Source of the DNA: Obesumbacterium proteus
Lineage (GTDB): Bacteria > Pseudomonadota > Gammaproteobacteria > Enterobacterales > Enterobacteriaceae
Assembly (NCBI RefSeq): GCF_001586165.1
Contig: NZ_CP014608.1
Coordinates: 3,038,001-3,102,000 of the forward strand
Direction: 5' to 3'
Length of the DNA: 64,000 nt
The notes below the pieces were generated by a model, which searched no databases, was not told the DNA's origin, and was given only the letters and a program-made list of their open reading frames with translations. Position 1 is the stretch's first letter. Every line of letters begins with the position of its first letter. Positions 22,955 to 32,000 of this stretch are shown here, piece after piece. The position numbers were made by a program, and so were the translations under genes.

Positions 22955-24373
22955 CTATGAGTTCATGGCGGTGAACTGCTGTGTTAAATATGAGCTGGTG
23001 CTGTTGAGTTTTGACATCATGGTGTCCAGCTGTACAAATTGAGCTTTGTAGCGGTCGATGGTTTCCTGAATGCTATCGCTGACGCTGTCGATACGAACGC
23101 TCAGGCGATCTAAGTTGGTATTAATGCTTTTTGTAGTTGATTCGATCACGCCGCCGGCCTTGATATAACTTTGAATTTCGCTGTGAATATTGGTTGCCAT
23201 ACCGCTATCTTTACCATTGCCAACAAAGAAGTTAGCTACTTGGTCTGGATGATCGGTAAAGGCTTTGGTGAGTTTGTCGCTGTCTACGGTTAATTTGCCG
23301 GTTTTACCATCGGTGGTAATCCCCAAATTGCCAAGACCTTTGAGTTCAGGGTTATCCTGAGCCGAACTCAATGCGCCTTTAATCGCTGCCTGTACGCCAC
23401 GCAGGGTATTGTCACCCAACAGTGCACCGTTGGTTTTTGACTGCGCTTCACCCGTTTTTACTGGGGTGTATTTGGTCAGCGAGGTAAAGGTATCCAGCAG
23501 GGAGTTATAGCTATCTACCCAACTTTTAATTTTGTCCATCGCACCTGAGTTATCAGCGCTCAAAATCAGGTTCTGTGGCTCACCGTCTTTGGTTTTAGCT
23601 TTCAGCTCGATCGTCGTGCCCTGTGGGGCATCGGTAATGGTATTGCTACTACGCACAATTTCGGTGCCGTTCATGGTGATGATGGCGTCTTTAGCTTCTA
23701 CCGTTTGCTTTATTGCCGTTGGTGAGCTTGATGGCGCGCTAGGATCAAAATCAAGCAGATCGCCCAGTTTGCTATCGCCATTCACTTTTACCGTCATCTG
23801 GTTGGCTGAACCCGTCGATGAAGAGGTTAACGCCAATTGATAGCTGTTATCGCCGACGCGAACGATACTGGCAGTGACTCCTGCTTTTGCACCATTAATA
23901 GCATCACGCATTTCCAGCAGTGAAGTTTGTCCATCACCTAAAGGAATGGTGGTGGTCTTCGGCGGGGTGCCTTGGGTTAGCTCAATGGAACGGCCGCTCG
24001 CGCCCGATGTACCGAGCTGTGCAGCTTGATCGGTAACCGTCTGCTGCGTGGTGAGGCTTTGTGCCTGTGCTAATTGCTTAACTTCAACGCTGTAGTTACC
24101 GGCAACCGCTTTAGGATTCGTCGTCACGGTAAACTGATCGTGAGTCGATGCTTTAGTCGTATTAAAGAAGTCGGCCTTAGCCAAATCCTTACTTAGGTTA
24201 TCGAATTTTTCCAACGAGCTTTTTAACGTGCCATACGCCGTCAGCTGTGCTTTATAGCTGGTTTGCTGCGTGGTATAGGGCGTTAAGCGTTGCTGTTCTG
24301 CCGTAGACAGTTTGTCGAGCAGCCCGTTTAAGTCGAGACCTGAGCCGATCCCTAAAGAAGAAATAGAAGCCAT
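22955..24373 (-). CDS. fliD: Flagellar filament cap protein FliD
   Basis: The 472-residue protein has the conserved N terminus (SSLGIGSGLDLNGLLDKLSTAEQQRL) and a C-terminal coiled coil (SINTNLDRLSVRIDSVSDSIQ, LDTMMSKLNSTSSYLTQQFT). Central parts are beta-rich and variable. FliD caps the growing filament and guides flagellin insertion. The gene starts the fliDST operon under the sigma28 promoter at 24411-24437 and diverges from fliC. Confidence 0.95.
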   Translation of the reverse strand: MASISSLGIGSGLDLNGLLDKLSTAEQQRLTPYTTQQTSYKAQLTAYGTLKSSLEKFDNLSKDLAKADFFNTTKASTHDQFTVTTNPKAVAGNYSVEVKQLAQAQSLTTQQTVTDQAAQLGTSGASGRSIELTQGTPPKTTTIPLGDGQTSLLEMRDAINGAKAGVTASIVRVGDNSYQLALTSSSTGSANQMTVKVNGDSKLGDLLDFDPSAPSSSPTAIKQTVEAKDAIITMNGTEIVRSSNTITDAPQGTTIELKAKTKDGEPQNLILSADNSGAMDKIKSWVDSYNSLLDTFTSLTKYTPVKTGEAQSKTNGALLGDNTLRGVQAAIKGALSSAQDNPELKGLGNLGITTDGKTGKLTVDSDKLTKAFTDHPDQVANFFVGNGKDSGMATNIHSEIQSYIKAGGVIESTTKSINTNLDRLSVRIDSVSDSIQETIDRYKAQFVQLDTMMSKLNSTSSYLTQQFTAMNS

Positions 24374-24410
24374 CAGTATTTTCCTTATATATTTTCATGC
24401 GCTATACGCG

Positions 24411-24437
24411 TTATCGGCTCAGTAGGAAAAAAGTTTA
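24411..24437 (-). promoter_or_regulatory. Sigma28 promoter of fliDST
   Basis: On the minus strand TAAACTTT, 11 bases, GCCGATAA. This matches the FliA consensus (TAAAGTTT-N11-GCCGATAA) with one mismatch. Confidence 0.95.
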
Positions 24438-24543
24438 CAAAATAATATGAAAAAGTGATGGGACGATAGAAGACGAAAAGTGGGCCTTATTTAAGCGATT
24501 GTCGAAGCAGCGGAATTACGCAAAAAATAATTTAAAAATTTCC

Positions 24544-24570
24544 TAAAGGTTAGTTGGGGAGCGCCGATAC
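24544..24570 (+). promoter_or_regulatory. Sigma28 promoter of fliC
   Basis: TAAAGGTT (24544-24551), 11 bases, GCCGATAC (24563-24570), about 94 bases before the fliC start. It matches the FliA consensus at nearly all positions. Confidence 0.93.
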
Positions 24571-24663
24571 CTGTGTGGACGGTGGCTGACGCCGTAGGGC
24601 AATCAGGCCCGACCCATTAACTAAGATGCGATTTTCGCAGATGATTCGTAAGGAAAGCTCACT

Positions 24664-25932
24664 ATGGCACAAGTAATTAACACCAACAGCCTGTCTTTGA
24701 TGGCACAGAACAACCTGAACAAATCTCAGTCTTCACTGGGTACCGCTATTGAGCGTCTGTCTTCTGGTCTGCGTATCAACAGCGCGAAAGACGATGCGGC
24801 GGGTCAGGCAATTTCTAACCGCTTCACCGCAAACATCAAGGGTCTGACTCAGGCTTCTCGTAACGCCAACGACGGTATCTCTCTGTCACAGACCACCGAA
24901 GGTGCTCTGAACGAAGTGAACGATAACCTGCAAAACATCCGTCGTCTGACCGTACAGGCTCAGAACGGTTCTAACTCTGATAGCGATTTGCAGTCCATCC
25001 AGGACGAAATCACTCAGCGTCTGGCTGAAGTTAACCGTATCTCTGAACAAACCGACTTCAACGGCGTTAAAGTATTAAGCGGCAACAACAAGCTGACTAT
25101 TCAGGTTGGTGCTAACGATAACGAAACTATCGATATCGATCTGCAGAAAATCGATGCGTCAACGTTGAAACTGGATACCTTCAGCGTTGCAAACGGCGTT
25201 AACGTTGCAGGCGTTGGTGCTGCGGCAACTGACATTCCTAAAATGGGCGCACCATCAATTCAGGCTGATACCAATGCAGGCGCAAAAGTATCTGATGGCA
25301 AATTGTATACCACCGATGCGGGCGTAAAATTAGTTAAATCTGGTGCTGACTACTACGATGCAACCGTTGCAGCTGACGGTAAAGTAACTTGGGACTCAAC
25401 GGCTAAAACCACAACTGGCGCTCCTGATTTAGCCACCGCGAAAGAAACGACTTCTGTCTCTGTTGGTGCAGCAACTCCAATCGACCTGACTAACATCCCA
25501 GCAGGCGGCACGCTGAAAAGCTATACCGATGCTAAAGGCGTTGCAGGTTACGTGATCCAAGGAACTGATGCAGACGGTAAAGCAACCTATACCGGCGCAA
25601 CTGTAGATGCCGCTGGTAAAGTAACCGTAGGTAAAGCGCTGTCTACTACCCCTAAAACCACTGATCCACTGGCTGCACTGGACTCTGCGCTGTCTCAGGT
25701 TGACTCCCTGCGTTCATCTCTGGGCGCGGTACAGAACCGTTTCGATTCTGTTATCAACAACCTGAACAGCACCGTTAACAACCTGACTGCTTCCCAGTCT
25801 CGTATTCAGGATGCTGACTACGCGACCGAAGTGTCCAACATGAGCCGTGCAAACATTCTGCAGCAGGCAGGTACTTCAGTGTTGGCTCAGGCTAACCAGT
25901 CTACTCAGAACGTTCTGACTCTGCTGCGTTAA
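24664..25932 (+). CDS. fliC: Flagellin FliC
   Basis: The 422-residue protein has the canonical N-terminal D0/D1 region (AQVINTNSLSLMAQNNLNKS; RLSSGLRINSAKDDAAGQAI; LTQASRNANDGISLSQTTEG) and C-terminal D1/D0 (LRSSLGAVQNRFDSVINNL; MSRANILQQAGTSVLAQANQ; NVLTLLR). The centre (about residues 175-340) is short and variable, Ala/Thr-rich, and exposed on the filament (H antigen). Codon use in the ends is highly biased, in line with massive expression. ATG 24664 follows AAGGAAAGC. Confidence 0.97.
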   Translation: MAQVINTNSLSLMAQNNLNKSQSSLGTAIERLSSGLRINSAKDDAAGQAISNRFTANIKGLTQASRNANDGISLSQTTEGALNEVNDNLQNIRRLTVQAQNGSNSDSDLQSIQDEITQRLAEVNRISEQTDFNGVKVLSGNNKLTIQVGANDNETIDIDLQKIDASTLKLDTFSVANGVNVAGVGAAATDIPKMGAPSIQADTNAGAKVSDGKLYTTDAGVKLVKSGADYYDATVAADGKVTWDSTAKTTTGAPDLATAKETTSVSVGAATPIDLTNIPAGGTLKSYTDAKGVAGYVIQGTDADGKATYTGATVDAAGKVTVGKALSTTPKTTDPLAALDSALSQVDSLRSSLGAVQNRFDSVINNLNSTVNNLTASQSRIQDADYATEVSNMSRANILQQAGTSVLAQANQSTQNVLTLLR

Positions 25933-25957
25933 TAATTCGCCAGCATGAAATAAAACA

Positions 25958-25981
25958 AACCCCGCGGTACGCGGGGTTTTT
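25958..25981 (+). terminator. fliC terminator
   Basis: AACCCCGCG-GTA-CGCGGGGTT followed by TTT, 26 bases after the stop codon. Perfect 9-bp GC-rich stem. Confidence 0.93.
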
Positions 25982-26133
25982 CACATCAACCACGTGATGA
26001 ATAACTGAGCAATCTCGTCTTCCCGCAAAGGCAACGTGAGAAAAGGGGGCATTTTTGCTGACTAATCGCGCCATTGGCTTGCGCGTGAGGGTTAGATAAT
26101 AGCCGGGCATCCATCAACCCGGGTTCTGTCAAC

Positions 26134-26856
26134 GTGAGTGAATTGTATACCGCCGACGGCGTGATCGACAAAAATTCCCTGTGGCAGCGCTACGCTCCGC
26201 TAGTGCGCCATGAAGCGCTGCGTTTGCAGGTACGCCTGCCCGCCAGCGTTGAACTGGACGACCTGCTTCAAGCCGGAGGTATTGGGCTGTTGCACGCGGT
26301 CGAACGCTACGATGCCATGCAGGGGACGGCCTTTACCACCTATGCGGTTCAACGCATTCGCGGTGCGATGCTCGACGAGCTTCGCAGTCGTGATTGGGTT
26401 CCGCGCAGCGTGCGTCGAAATGCCCGTGAAGTTTCAGCGGCTATGCAGCGTGCCGAGCAGCGTCTGCATCGCGCACCAACAGAAACCGAAATAGCGCAAG
26501 AATTGGATATGCCTTTGGTGGAGTACCAGCAGATTTTGTTGGATACCAACACCAGCCATCTTTTTTCTTATGATGAGTGGCGAGAAGAGCATGGCGACAG
26601 CGCCGAACCTGTTTTCCAGCAGCATGAGGATGCCAATCCTCTCAAACAACTGTTGGAAGGCGATCTGCGCCAGCGCGTGATTACTGCGATTGAAGCATTA
26701 CCGGAACGTGAAAAACTGGTTCTTACGCTTTACTACCAAGAAGAGCTGAACCTAAAGGAAATCGGTGCCGTGCTTGAGGTCGGAGAGTCTCGCGTCAGTC
26801 AGCTACATAGCCAGGCGATCAAACGCTTACGCACTAAGCTGGCTAGCCAAAGCTAA
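26134..26856 (+). CDS. fliA: Flagellar sigma factor FliA (sigma28)
   Basis: The 240-residue protein starts at GTG 26134 (SELYTADGVIDKNSLWQRYA), as E. coli fliA does. It carries region 2 (HEALRLQVRLPASVELDDLLQAGGIGLLHAVERYD; FTTYAVQRIRGAMLDELRSRDWVPRSVRR), region 3 and region 4 (LPEREKLVLTLYYQEELNLKEIGAVLEVGESRVSQLH). It directs RNA polymerase to class 3 flagellar promoters such as the two found here, and is held by the anti-sigma FlgM. fliZ follows 38 bases later. Confidence 0.97.
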   Translation: MSELYTADGVIDKNSLWQRYAPLVRHEALRLQVRLPASVELDDLLQAGGIGLLHAVERYDAMQGTAFTTYAVQRIRGAMLDELRSRDWVPRSVRRNAREVSAAMQRAEQRLHRAPTETEIAQELDMPLVEYQQILLDTNTSHLFSYDEWREEHGDSAEPVFQQHEDANPLKQLLEGDLRQRVITAIEALPEREKLVLTLYYQEELNLKEIGAVLEVGESRVSQLHSQAIKRLRTKLASQS

Positions 26857-26894
26857 TACGCCAACAGTTATTCAAAGAAATGGAAAATGTTGTC

Positions 26895-27410
26895 ATGACG
26901 GCATCCCTACAAAAAAGACGACCATTGAGTCGCTATTTGAAAGATTTTAAACATAGTCAGTGCGATTGCTCTCATTGTGGTAAATCGCTCGATCGTATGT
27001 CTTTAGTATTTCGCGGGAAGATTCTCGATCGTGAAGTGCTGGCAGGTATGGATCAACTGATTGATGACCGAGTTTGGCAAGAGCTCGAGCAGGAAATCAC
27101 CGCGCTGTGCCGTTTTTGCAGCGATGTTTACTGCCATTGTCATGCAGACTACTTCGATATTCTCGATTTTAAGCAATATTTGTTTGAGCAAACAGAAATG
27201 AGCCACAGCTCAATTCGTGAGTATATTGTGCGTTTGCGTCGTTTAGACGATATGCTGCGTGCCAATGATTTCCCCGTACAGAAGTTCTGCGGCACTGAGC
27301 AGCAGTGGGATATGATTGAGCATATCGCTGATGCGAATCAAAATAACTATCGCATTGCGCTGCGTAAGTACGATCAATATCTAAACTGGCAAAAAGAAGC
27401 GGTCTGTTAG
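26895..27410 (+). CDS. fliZ: FliZ regulator
   Basis: The product contains KRRPLSRYLKDFKHSQCDCSHC, LCRFCSDVYCH, FDILDFKQYLFEQTEMSHSSIREYIVRLRRL and NNYRIALRKYDQY, all matching E. coli FliZ. It has extra Cys/His (CHCHADYF) near the CxxC pairs. FliZ acts as a competitor of sigma-S at promoters and favours motility over curli. ATG 26895 has GGAA eight bases upstream; ATG 26880 has no spaced ribosome site. Co-transcribed with fliA. Confidence 0.9.
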   Translation: MTASLQKRRPLSRYLKDFKHSQCDCSHCGKSLDRMSLVFRGKILDREVLAGMDQLIDDRVWQELEQEITALCRFCSDVYCHCHADYFDILDFKQYLFEQTEMSHSSIREYIVRLRRLDDMLRANDFPVQKFCGTEQQWDMIEHIADANQNNYRIALRKYDQYLNWQKEAVC

Positions 27411-27426
27411 ACTGTTTGTCAGAATC

Positions 27427-27463
27427 AAAAAGCCATCGTTATGCGGTGGCTTTTTTGTTTTTT
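27427..27463 (+). terminator. fliAZ terminator
   Basis: AAAAGCCATCG-ttatg-CGGTGGCTTTT with one G-T pair, followed by T-rich TTGTTTTTTT. Confidence 0.9.
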
Positions 27464-27615
27464 TATTCCATATCAATCTAACCTTATTCCGGCAAAATTT
27501 TTTATTCATCGCGATGAGTTGCTACAGTTGCGGTTATATCGGGTGAATGCGGCAAATCTGGCCTTATCCCTCCCCGTAAAGTATTAATTTTAGGCCTATC
27601 CGTTTAGGAGCTACA

Positions 27616-28398
27616 GTGAGCACTATTGAAGTAAAAAATCTGACAAAATCCTTTAACGGAAACACCGTGCTGCACGGTGTTGATCTGACGGTTGAAAAGG
27701 GTGAGGTGGTTGCGATTATTGGGCCAAGTGGTTCAGGCAAAACAACCCTGCTGCGCAGTATTAATTTATTAGAAGAGCCTGACGGCGGCACGATTCAAGT
27801 GGGCGACGTTACCATCCATGGCGATCAGCCGTTGGGGCGTCAGAAAGCCGCCATTCGCAAACTGCGCCAAGAAGTGGGCTTTGTATTCCAAAACTTCAAC
27901 CTGTTCCCGCACCGCACGGTATTGGAAAACATTATTGAAGGACCGGTGGTGGTGAAGGGGGAAAAACGTGACGTGGTGATTGCGCGAGCGCGTGAATTGC
28001 TGGCGAAAGTCGGTTTGAAGGGCAAAGAAGATGCGTTTCCTAAACGTTTATCGGGTGGGCAGCAGCAGCGTGTTGCGATAGCGCGTGCGTTAGCCATGCA
28101 GCCGGAAGTTATCCTGTTTGATGAACCAACGTCAGCGCTCGATCCTGAGCTGGTGGGGGAAGTGCTAAGCACTATCCGTGCGCTAGCGGAAGAGAACCGC
28201 ACTATGGTGATCGTGACCCACGAAATGAGCTTTGCCCGTGATGTGGCCAACCGAGCTATCTTTATGGACGAAGGCCGGATCGTTGAGCAAGGCGCGGCGA
28301 AAGAGCTGTTTGCCAATCCCCAACACCCTAGAACCAAACTGTTTTTGGAGAAGTTTTTAGGGGAGAAGTTAGCGGATGAGCCGTTGAGTTATATTTGA
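27616..28398 (+). CDS. tcyN: Cystine-type ABC transporter ATPase TcyN (YecC)
   Basis: The 260-residue ATPase matches E. coli TcyN: Walker A GPSGSGKTTLLRS, Q loop VFQNFNLFPHRTVLENIIEGP, signature LSGGQQQRVAIARALA, Walker B VILFDEPTSALDP, H loop IVTHEMSF. GTG start at 27616 with TTTAGGAGC upstream. In E. coli it closes the row fliAZ-tcyJ-dcyD-tcyL-tcyN; here tcyJ, dcyD and tcyL are absent between fliZ and tcyN. It must serve a transporter encoded elsewhere or be a leftover. Confidence 0.85.
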   Translation: MSTIEVKNLTKSFNGNTVLHGVDLTVEKGEVVAIIGPSGSGKTTLLRSINLLEEPDGGTIQVGDVTIHGDQPLGRQKAAIRKLRQEVGFVFQNFNLFPHRTVLENIIEGPVVVKGEKRDVVIARARELLAKVGLKGKEDAFPKRLSGGQQQRVAIARALAMQPEVILFDEPTSALDPELVGEVLSTIRALAEENRTMVIVTHEMSFARDVANRAIFMDEGRIVEQGAAKELFANPQHPRTKLFLEKFLGEKLADEPLSYI

Positions 28399-28640
28399 GT
28401 GGGGGGCTAGATTCGGTGAAGGTTTCGGCCGCCAGACGCTTATGTCACAACGGTTAAAGATTCCGCCTGCCTGTCCATATCGAGTTTCAATGCCGCATCG
28501 GTGAAGGCATACGGGCAGAGACCACCGGCGCGTGGTCTCTGCACTCTCGCGCTTTTATCCGAGACGCCATCTCCGCGCCGAGTCGGCATGCGCCATCCAT
28601 GGCGCCTCCTCCTCTAACGCTAACATCCTGTTAGCGTTGC
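28399..28640. repeat. Hairpin-rich intergenic element, left part
   Basis: No gene is seen. Perfect inverted repeats are GCAGAGACCAC/GTGGTCTCTGC (28515-28542), GCGCCAT/ATGGCGC (28590-28605) and AACGCTAACA/TGTTAGCGTT (28616-28638). Such strings of hairpins are typical of dispersed intergenic repeat elements in enterobacteria, but copy number cannot be seen in one window. Confidence 0.5.
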
Positions 28641-28682
28641 TCTTTCTCCCAAGACTTAAACTAAAAAACAGATAAAGTTTTA

Positions 28683-28765
28683 GTCTTTTGTCTTTTGTCT
28701 TTTGTCTTTTGTCTTTTGTCTTTTGTCTTTTGTCTTTTGTCTTTTGTCTTTTGTCTTTTGTCTTT
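28683..28765 (+). repeat. Heptanucleotide tandem repeat (GTCTTTT) x 11
   Basis: Eleven perfect copies of GTCTTTT followed by a six-base partial copy (GTCTTT). The unit is not a multiple of three, so a change of copy number would shift any frame through it. Translated frames through it are low-complexity (SFVFCLL repeats) and have no ribosome site, so it looks non-coding. Confidence 0.95.
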
Positions 28766-29086
28766 GACCTTATCCGGCACGTTGTTCTTCAGCCGAATAG
28801 AGGAATGCAGGCTAGGATTTGCCGACCGGACGTCGGCAAAAGAGCGACGGAGGCATGGATGCCGATTGTCGCTCGTTCCGTTAAAGCCGGAATGACAAAA
28901 TGAGGGAACCTGCGAAGCAGGCTGAAGAACGGTGCCAAGCCGGGTTGTTAGGGGGCGGCGATTGGCCCCCTAACACGGACGCCCGCACAATGCCTATGTG
29001 AGAAATAGTGCATTAGGCGGACGTAACTTACACCGGACGTAACTTAACACCAGACGAAACCTTAAACCGAACTAATCCTAAGCATC
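28766..29086. repeat. Hairpin-rich intergenic element, right part
   Basis: No gene is seen. Contains GAGCGAC...GTCGCTC (28842-28875), CCTGCGAAGCAGG (28910-28922), TTAGGGGGC...GCCCCCTAA (28949-28974) and a direct repeat CGGACGTAACTTA followed by ACAC (29018 and 29035). Together with 28399-28640 and the heptamer array it forms about 650 bases of structured non-coding DNA between tcyN and putA. Confidence 0.5.
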
Positions 29087-32000
29087 TCACCCTATAGTCA
29101 TTAAACTCGCATTTCCCCCCGCAGCGGCGGTATTCACGCTCAGCGAACGTTCTAACAATAAACGCTCAAGCAGAATTCCTGTTTCACCGTGCGAGAAACC
29201 TTGTACGGACACAATTGCACCCGGACGTTCAGCGATTTGTTCACACAGGCTGCGTAGCTGATCGGAATCGCCGTGATAGATCACTGCATCAAACTCAACA
29301 CCGTCGGCATCCCATGATTTAGCCACGTTGATCTGTTGCTGTATGGCTGCAGGCAGGCGGCGATAAAGGGTGCGCTGAACTTCGCTGTCTATCCACTGAA
29401 CTCGGCTGCCGACAGCGAGCACGGCGGCTAACTGAATCAAGGCATCTTGTTCATTGCTGAATAGGCACAGCACGCGTTCACGTGGTAATAGGGCGTAGGT
29501 GTTGCGTTCGCCAGTTGGGCCTTGTAGTAGACGAACCGTGCCACCTTGTGACCAGTCACCAAACTTTTGGCAATGCTGGGCAAGCTCGGTCATTTTCTCT
29601 TGCTGTGCCCATGTTAGGAGTGCCTGATGCGCAGCCAATAGCGGTTGGCGCTGCGTTGTGTCGATGTTTTGCTCGCCGTCGTGGCGCGCCAGAGTACGGC
29701 ATACGGCGTCGTTAGGACGGCTAGACAGCAGACGATAAACATACAGCGGCCCACCGGCTTTTGGCCCCGTGCCGGAGAGTTCTTCTCCGCCGAAAGGTTG
29801 CACACCGACTACGGCACCGACCATATTACGGTTGACGTACTGGTTGCCGACTTTAGCTTGCTCGGTCACTTTGATGATGGTTTCGTCAATACGAGTATGA
29901 ATGCCTAATGTTAGGCCATAACCTGCCGCATTGATTTGCTCAATCAGCGCATCAAGATTCTGACGGTTATAGCGAACCACGTGGAGCACCGGCCCAAACA
30001 CTTCCTGATCGAGTTCATCAAAGCTTTCAAGATCAATCAGCGTAGGTTTAACGAAGGTGCCACGCTGCCACTCTTGGCTATCTTGTGAATGGTCAAAGGC
30101 GGCCTGATAAACATCGCGCCCTTTGGCACGCATCGCCTGAATATGGCGGTCAATATTCTCTTTCGCTTCAGCGTCAATCACTGGGCCGATATCGGTTGAG
30201 AGGCGTTCAGGATTGCCCATTCGACATTCCGCCATCGCGCCACGCAGCATTTGCAGAGTGTGGTCGGCGATGTCTTCTTGGACGCACAGAATGCGTAGCG
30301 CAGAGCAACGTTGACCGGCGCTATCAAACGCCGAGGCGACGACGTCGGTAACGACCTGCTCGGTGAGTGCCGATGAGTCGACGATCATCGCATTCAAACC
30401 GCCGGTTTCTGCAATCAGCGGCGTAGTGCGACCCTGAGGATCCAAGCGGCCTGAAATATTACGCTGCAATAGGCCAGCAACCGCGGTAGAACCGGTAAAC
30501 ATCACGCCACGTACGCGGCTATCACCAACCAGCTTGGCACCTACGGTTTCACCTTCGCCCGGTAGTAGTTGCAGCACACCGGCAGGAACGCCCGCTTCTA
30601 ACAAGATACGAACGGCCTGTGCTGCAATCAGCGGCGTTTGCTCGGCAGGTTTTGCCAATACGCTGTTACCCGCAGCTAATGCAGCGGCGACTTGTCCGGT
30701 GAAGATCGCCAGCGGGAAGTTCCATGGGCTAATACAGACCACTGGTCCCAGCGGGCGATGCGTATCATTAGCAAAATCATTGCGCACTTGTTGTGCGTAA
30801 TAGCGCAAGAAATCGACGGCCTCACGCACTTCGGCAATGGCGTTGTTGAAGGTCTTCCCGGCTTCACGAGCCAATAGGCCTAACAGGCTTTGAAGCTGAT
30901 CTTCCATTAAGTCTGCGGCGCGCTCTAAGACGGCGGCACGCTGGGCCGGAGGCGTTGAGAACCAGATTGGACCGGCGCTGACGGCGCTGGTCAGCGCGGC
31001 TTCCACATCGGCTTCGCTAGACGGCGTCACATACCCCACGATGTCTCGGGGTTCTGCTGGGTTAATCACGGGCTGAGGTTGTTCTTGGCTCGAGACATCC
31101 CCTTCAATGATTGGCGTGCAGCTCCACGGTGTGCTGGCGCTGCTGAGCAGTGCGCTGGAAAGCGACGCTAAACGCTGTTCGTTGGAGAGATCTAAACCGC
31201 GTGAATTGCGACGATCTTCGCCGTAAAGCCCACGCGGTGATGGAATGCGGGGATGTGGCAGCCCCACCGCGCCTTCTTTGGCCGCCATGGCTTCAACGGC
31301 GGAAACAGGATCGGCAACCAGCTCGTCTAACGGCAGCGTGGTATCGGCAATGCGGTTAACAAATGAGGTATTTGCGCCGTTTTCTAACAGGCGGCGAACC
31401 AAGTAGGCCAGCAGCGTTTCATGCGTGCCGACTGGTGCATAAATGCGGCAAGGGCGGTTGAATTTGCCGTCGGCAATTTTCCCGACGACCTGATCGTACA
31501 GCGGTTCACCCATGCCATGCAGGCATTGGAATTCGTACTGACCCGGATAGTAGTTTTGTCCTGCCAAATGATAAATGGCCGACAACGTATGGGCGTTATG
31601 CGTGGCAAACTGCGGATATATGGCGTTAGGCACGCCGAGTAGTTTGCGGGCGCAGGCCAAGTAAGACACATCGGTATACACCTTGCGGCTATAAACCGGA
31701 TAGCCTTCAAGTCCATCAACCTGAGCGCGCTTAATTTCGCTATCCCAGTATGCGCCCTTCACCAAACGGATCATCAAACGGCGATGGCTGCGCTGTGCTA
31801 AATCGATCACATAGTCAATCACCGCAGGACAACGTTTTTGATAGGCCTGAATAACGAAGCCAATGCCGTTCCAACCGGCGAGGTCGGGTTCAAAGCATAA
31901 ACGTTCAAGCAAATCGAGCGAGATTTCAAGGCGGTCGGCTTCTTCAGCATCGATATTAATACCAATGTCGTAACTGCGTGCCAGCAAGGTCAGAGAGAGA

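Noticed and set aside
28683..28765. CRISPR array
   Set aside because: The repeat is seven bases with no spacers, so it is a simple tandem repeat; no CRISPR array is present in the window.
28688..28903. Open frames through the heptamer repeat encoding SFVFCLL repeats
   Set aside because: All three forward frames stay open only because the repeat has no stop; no ribosome site or family match.
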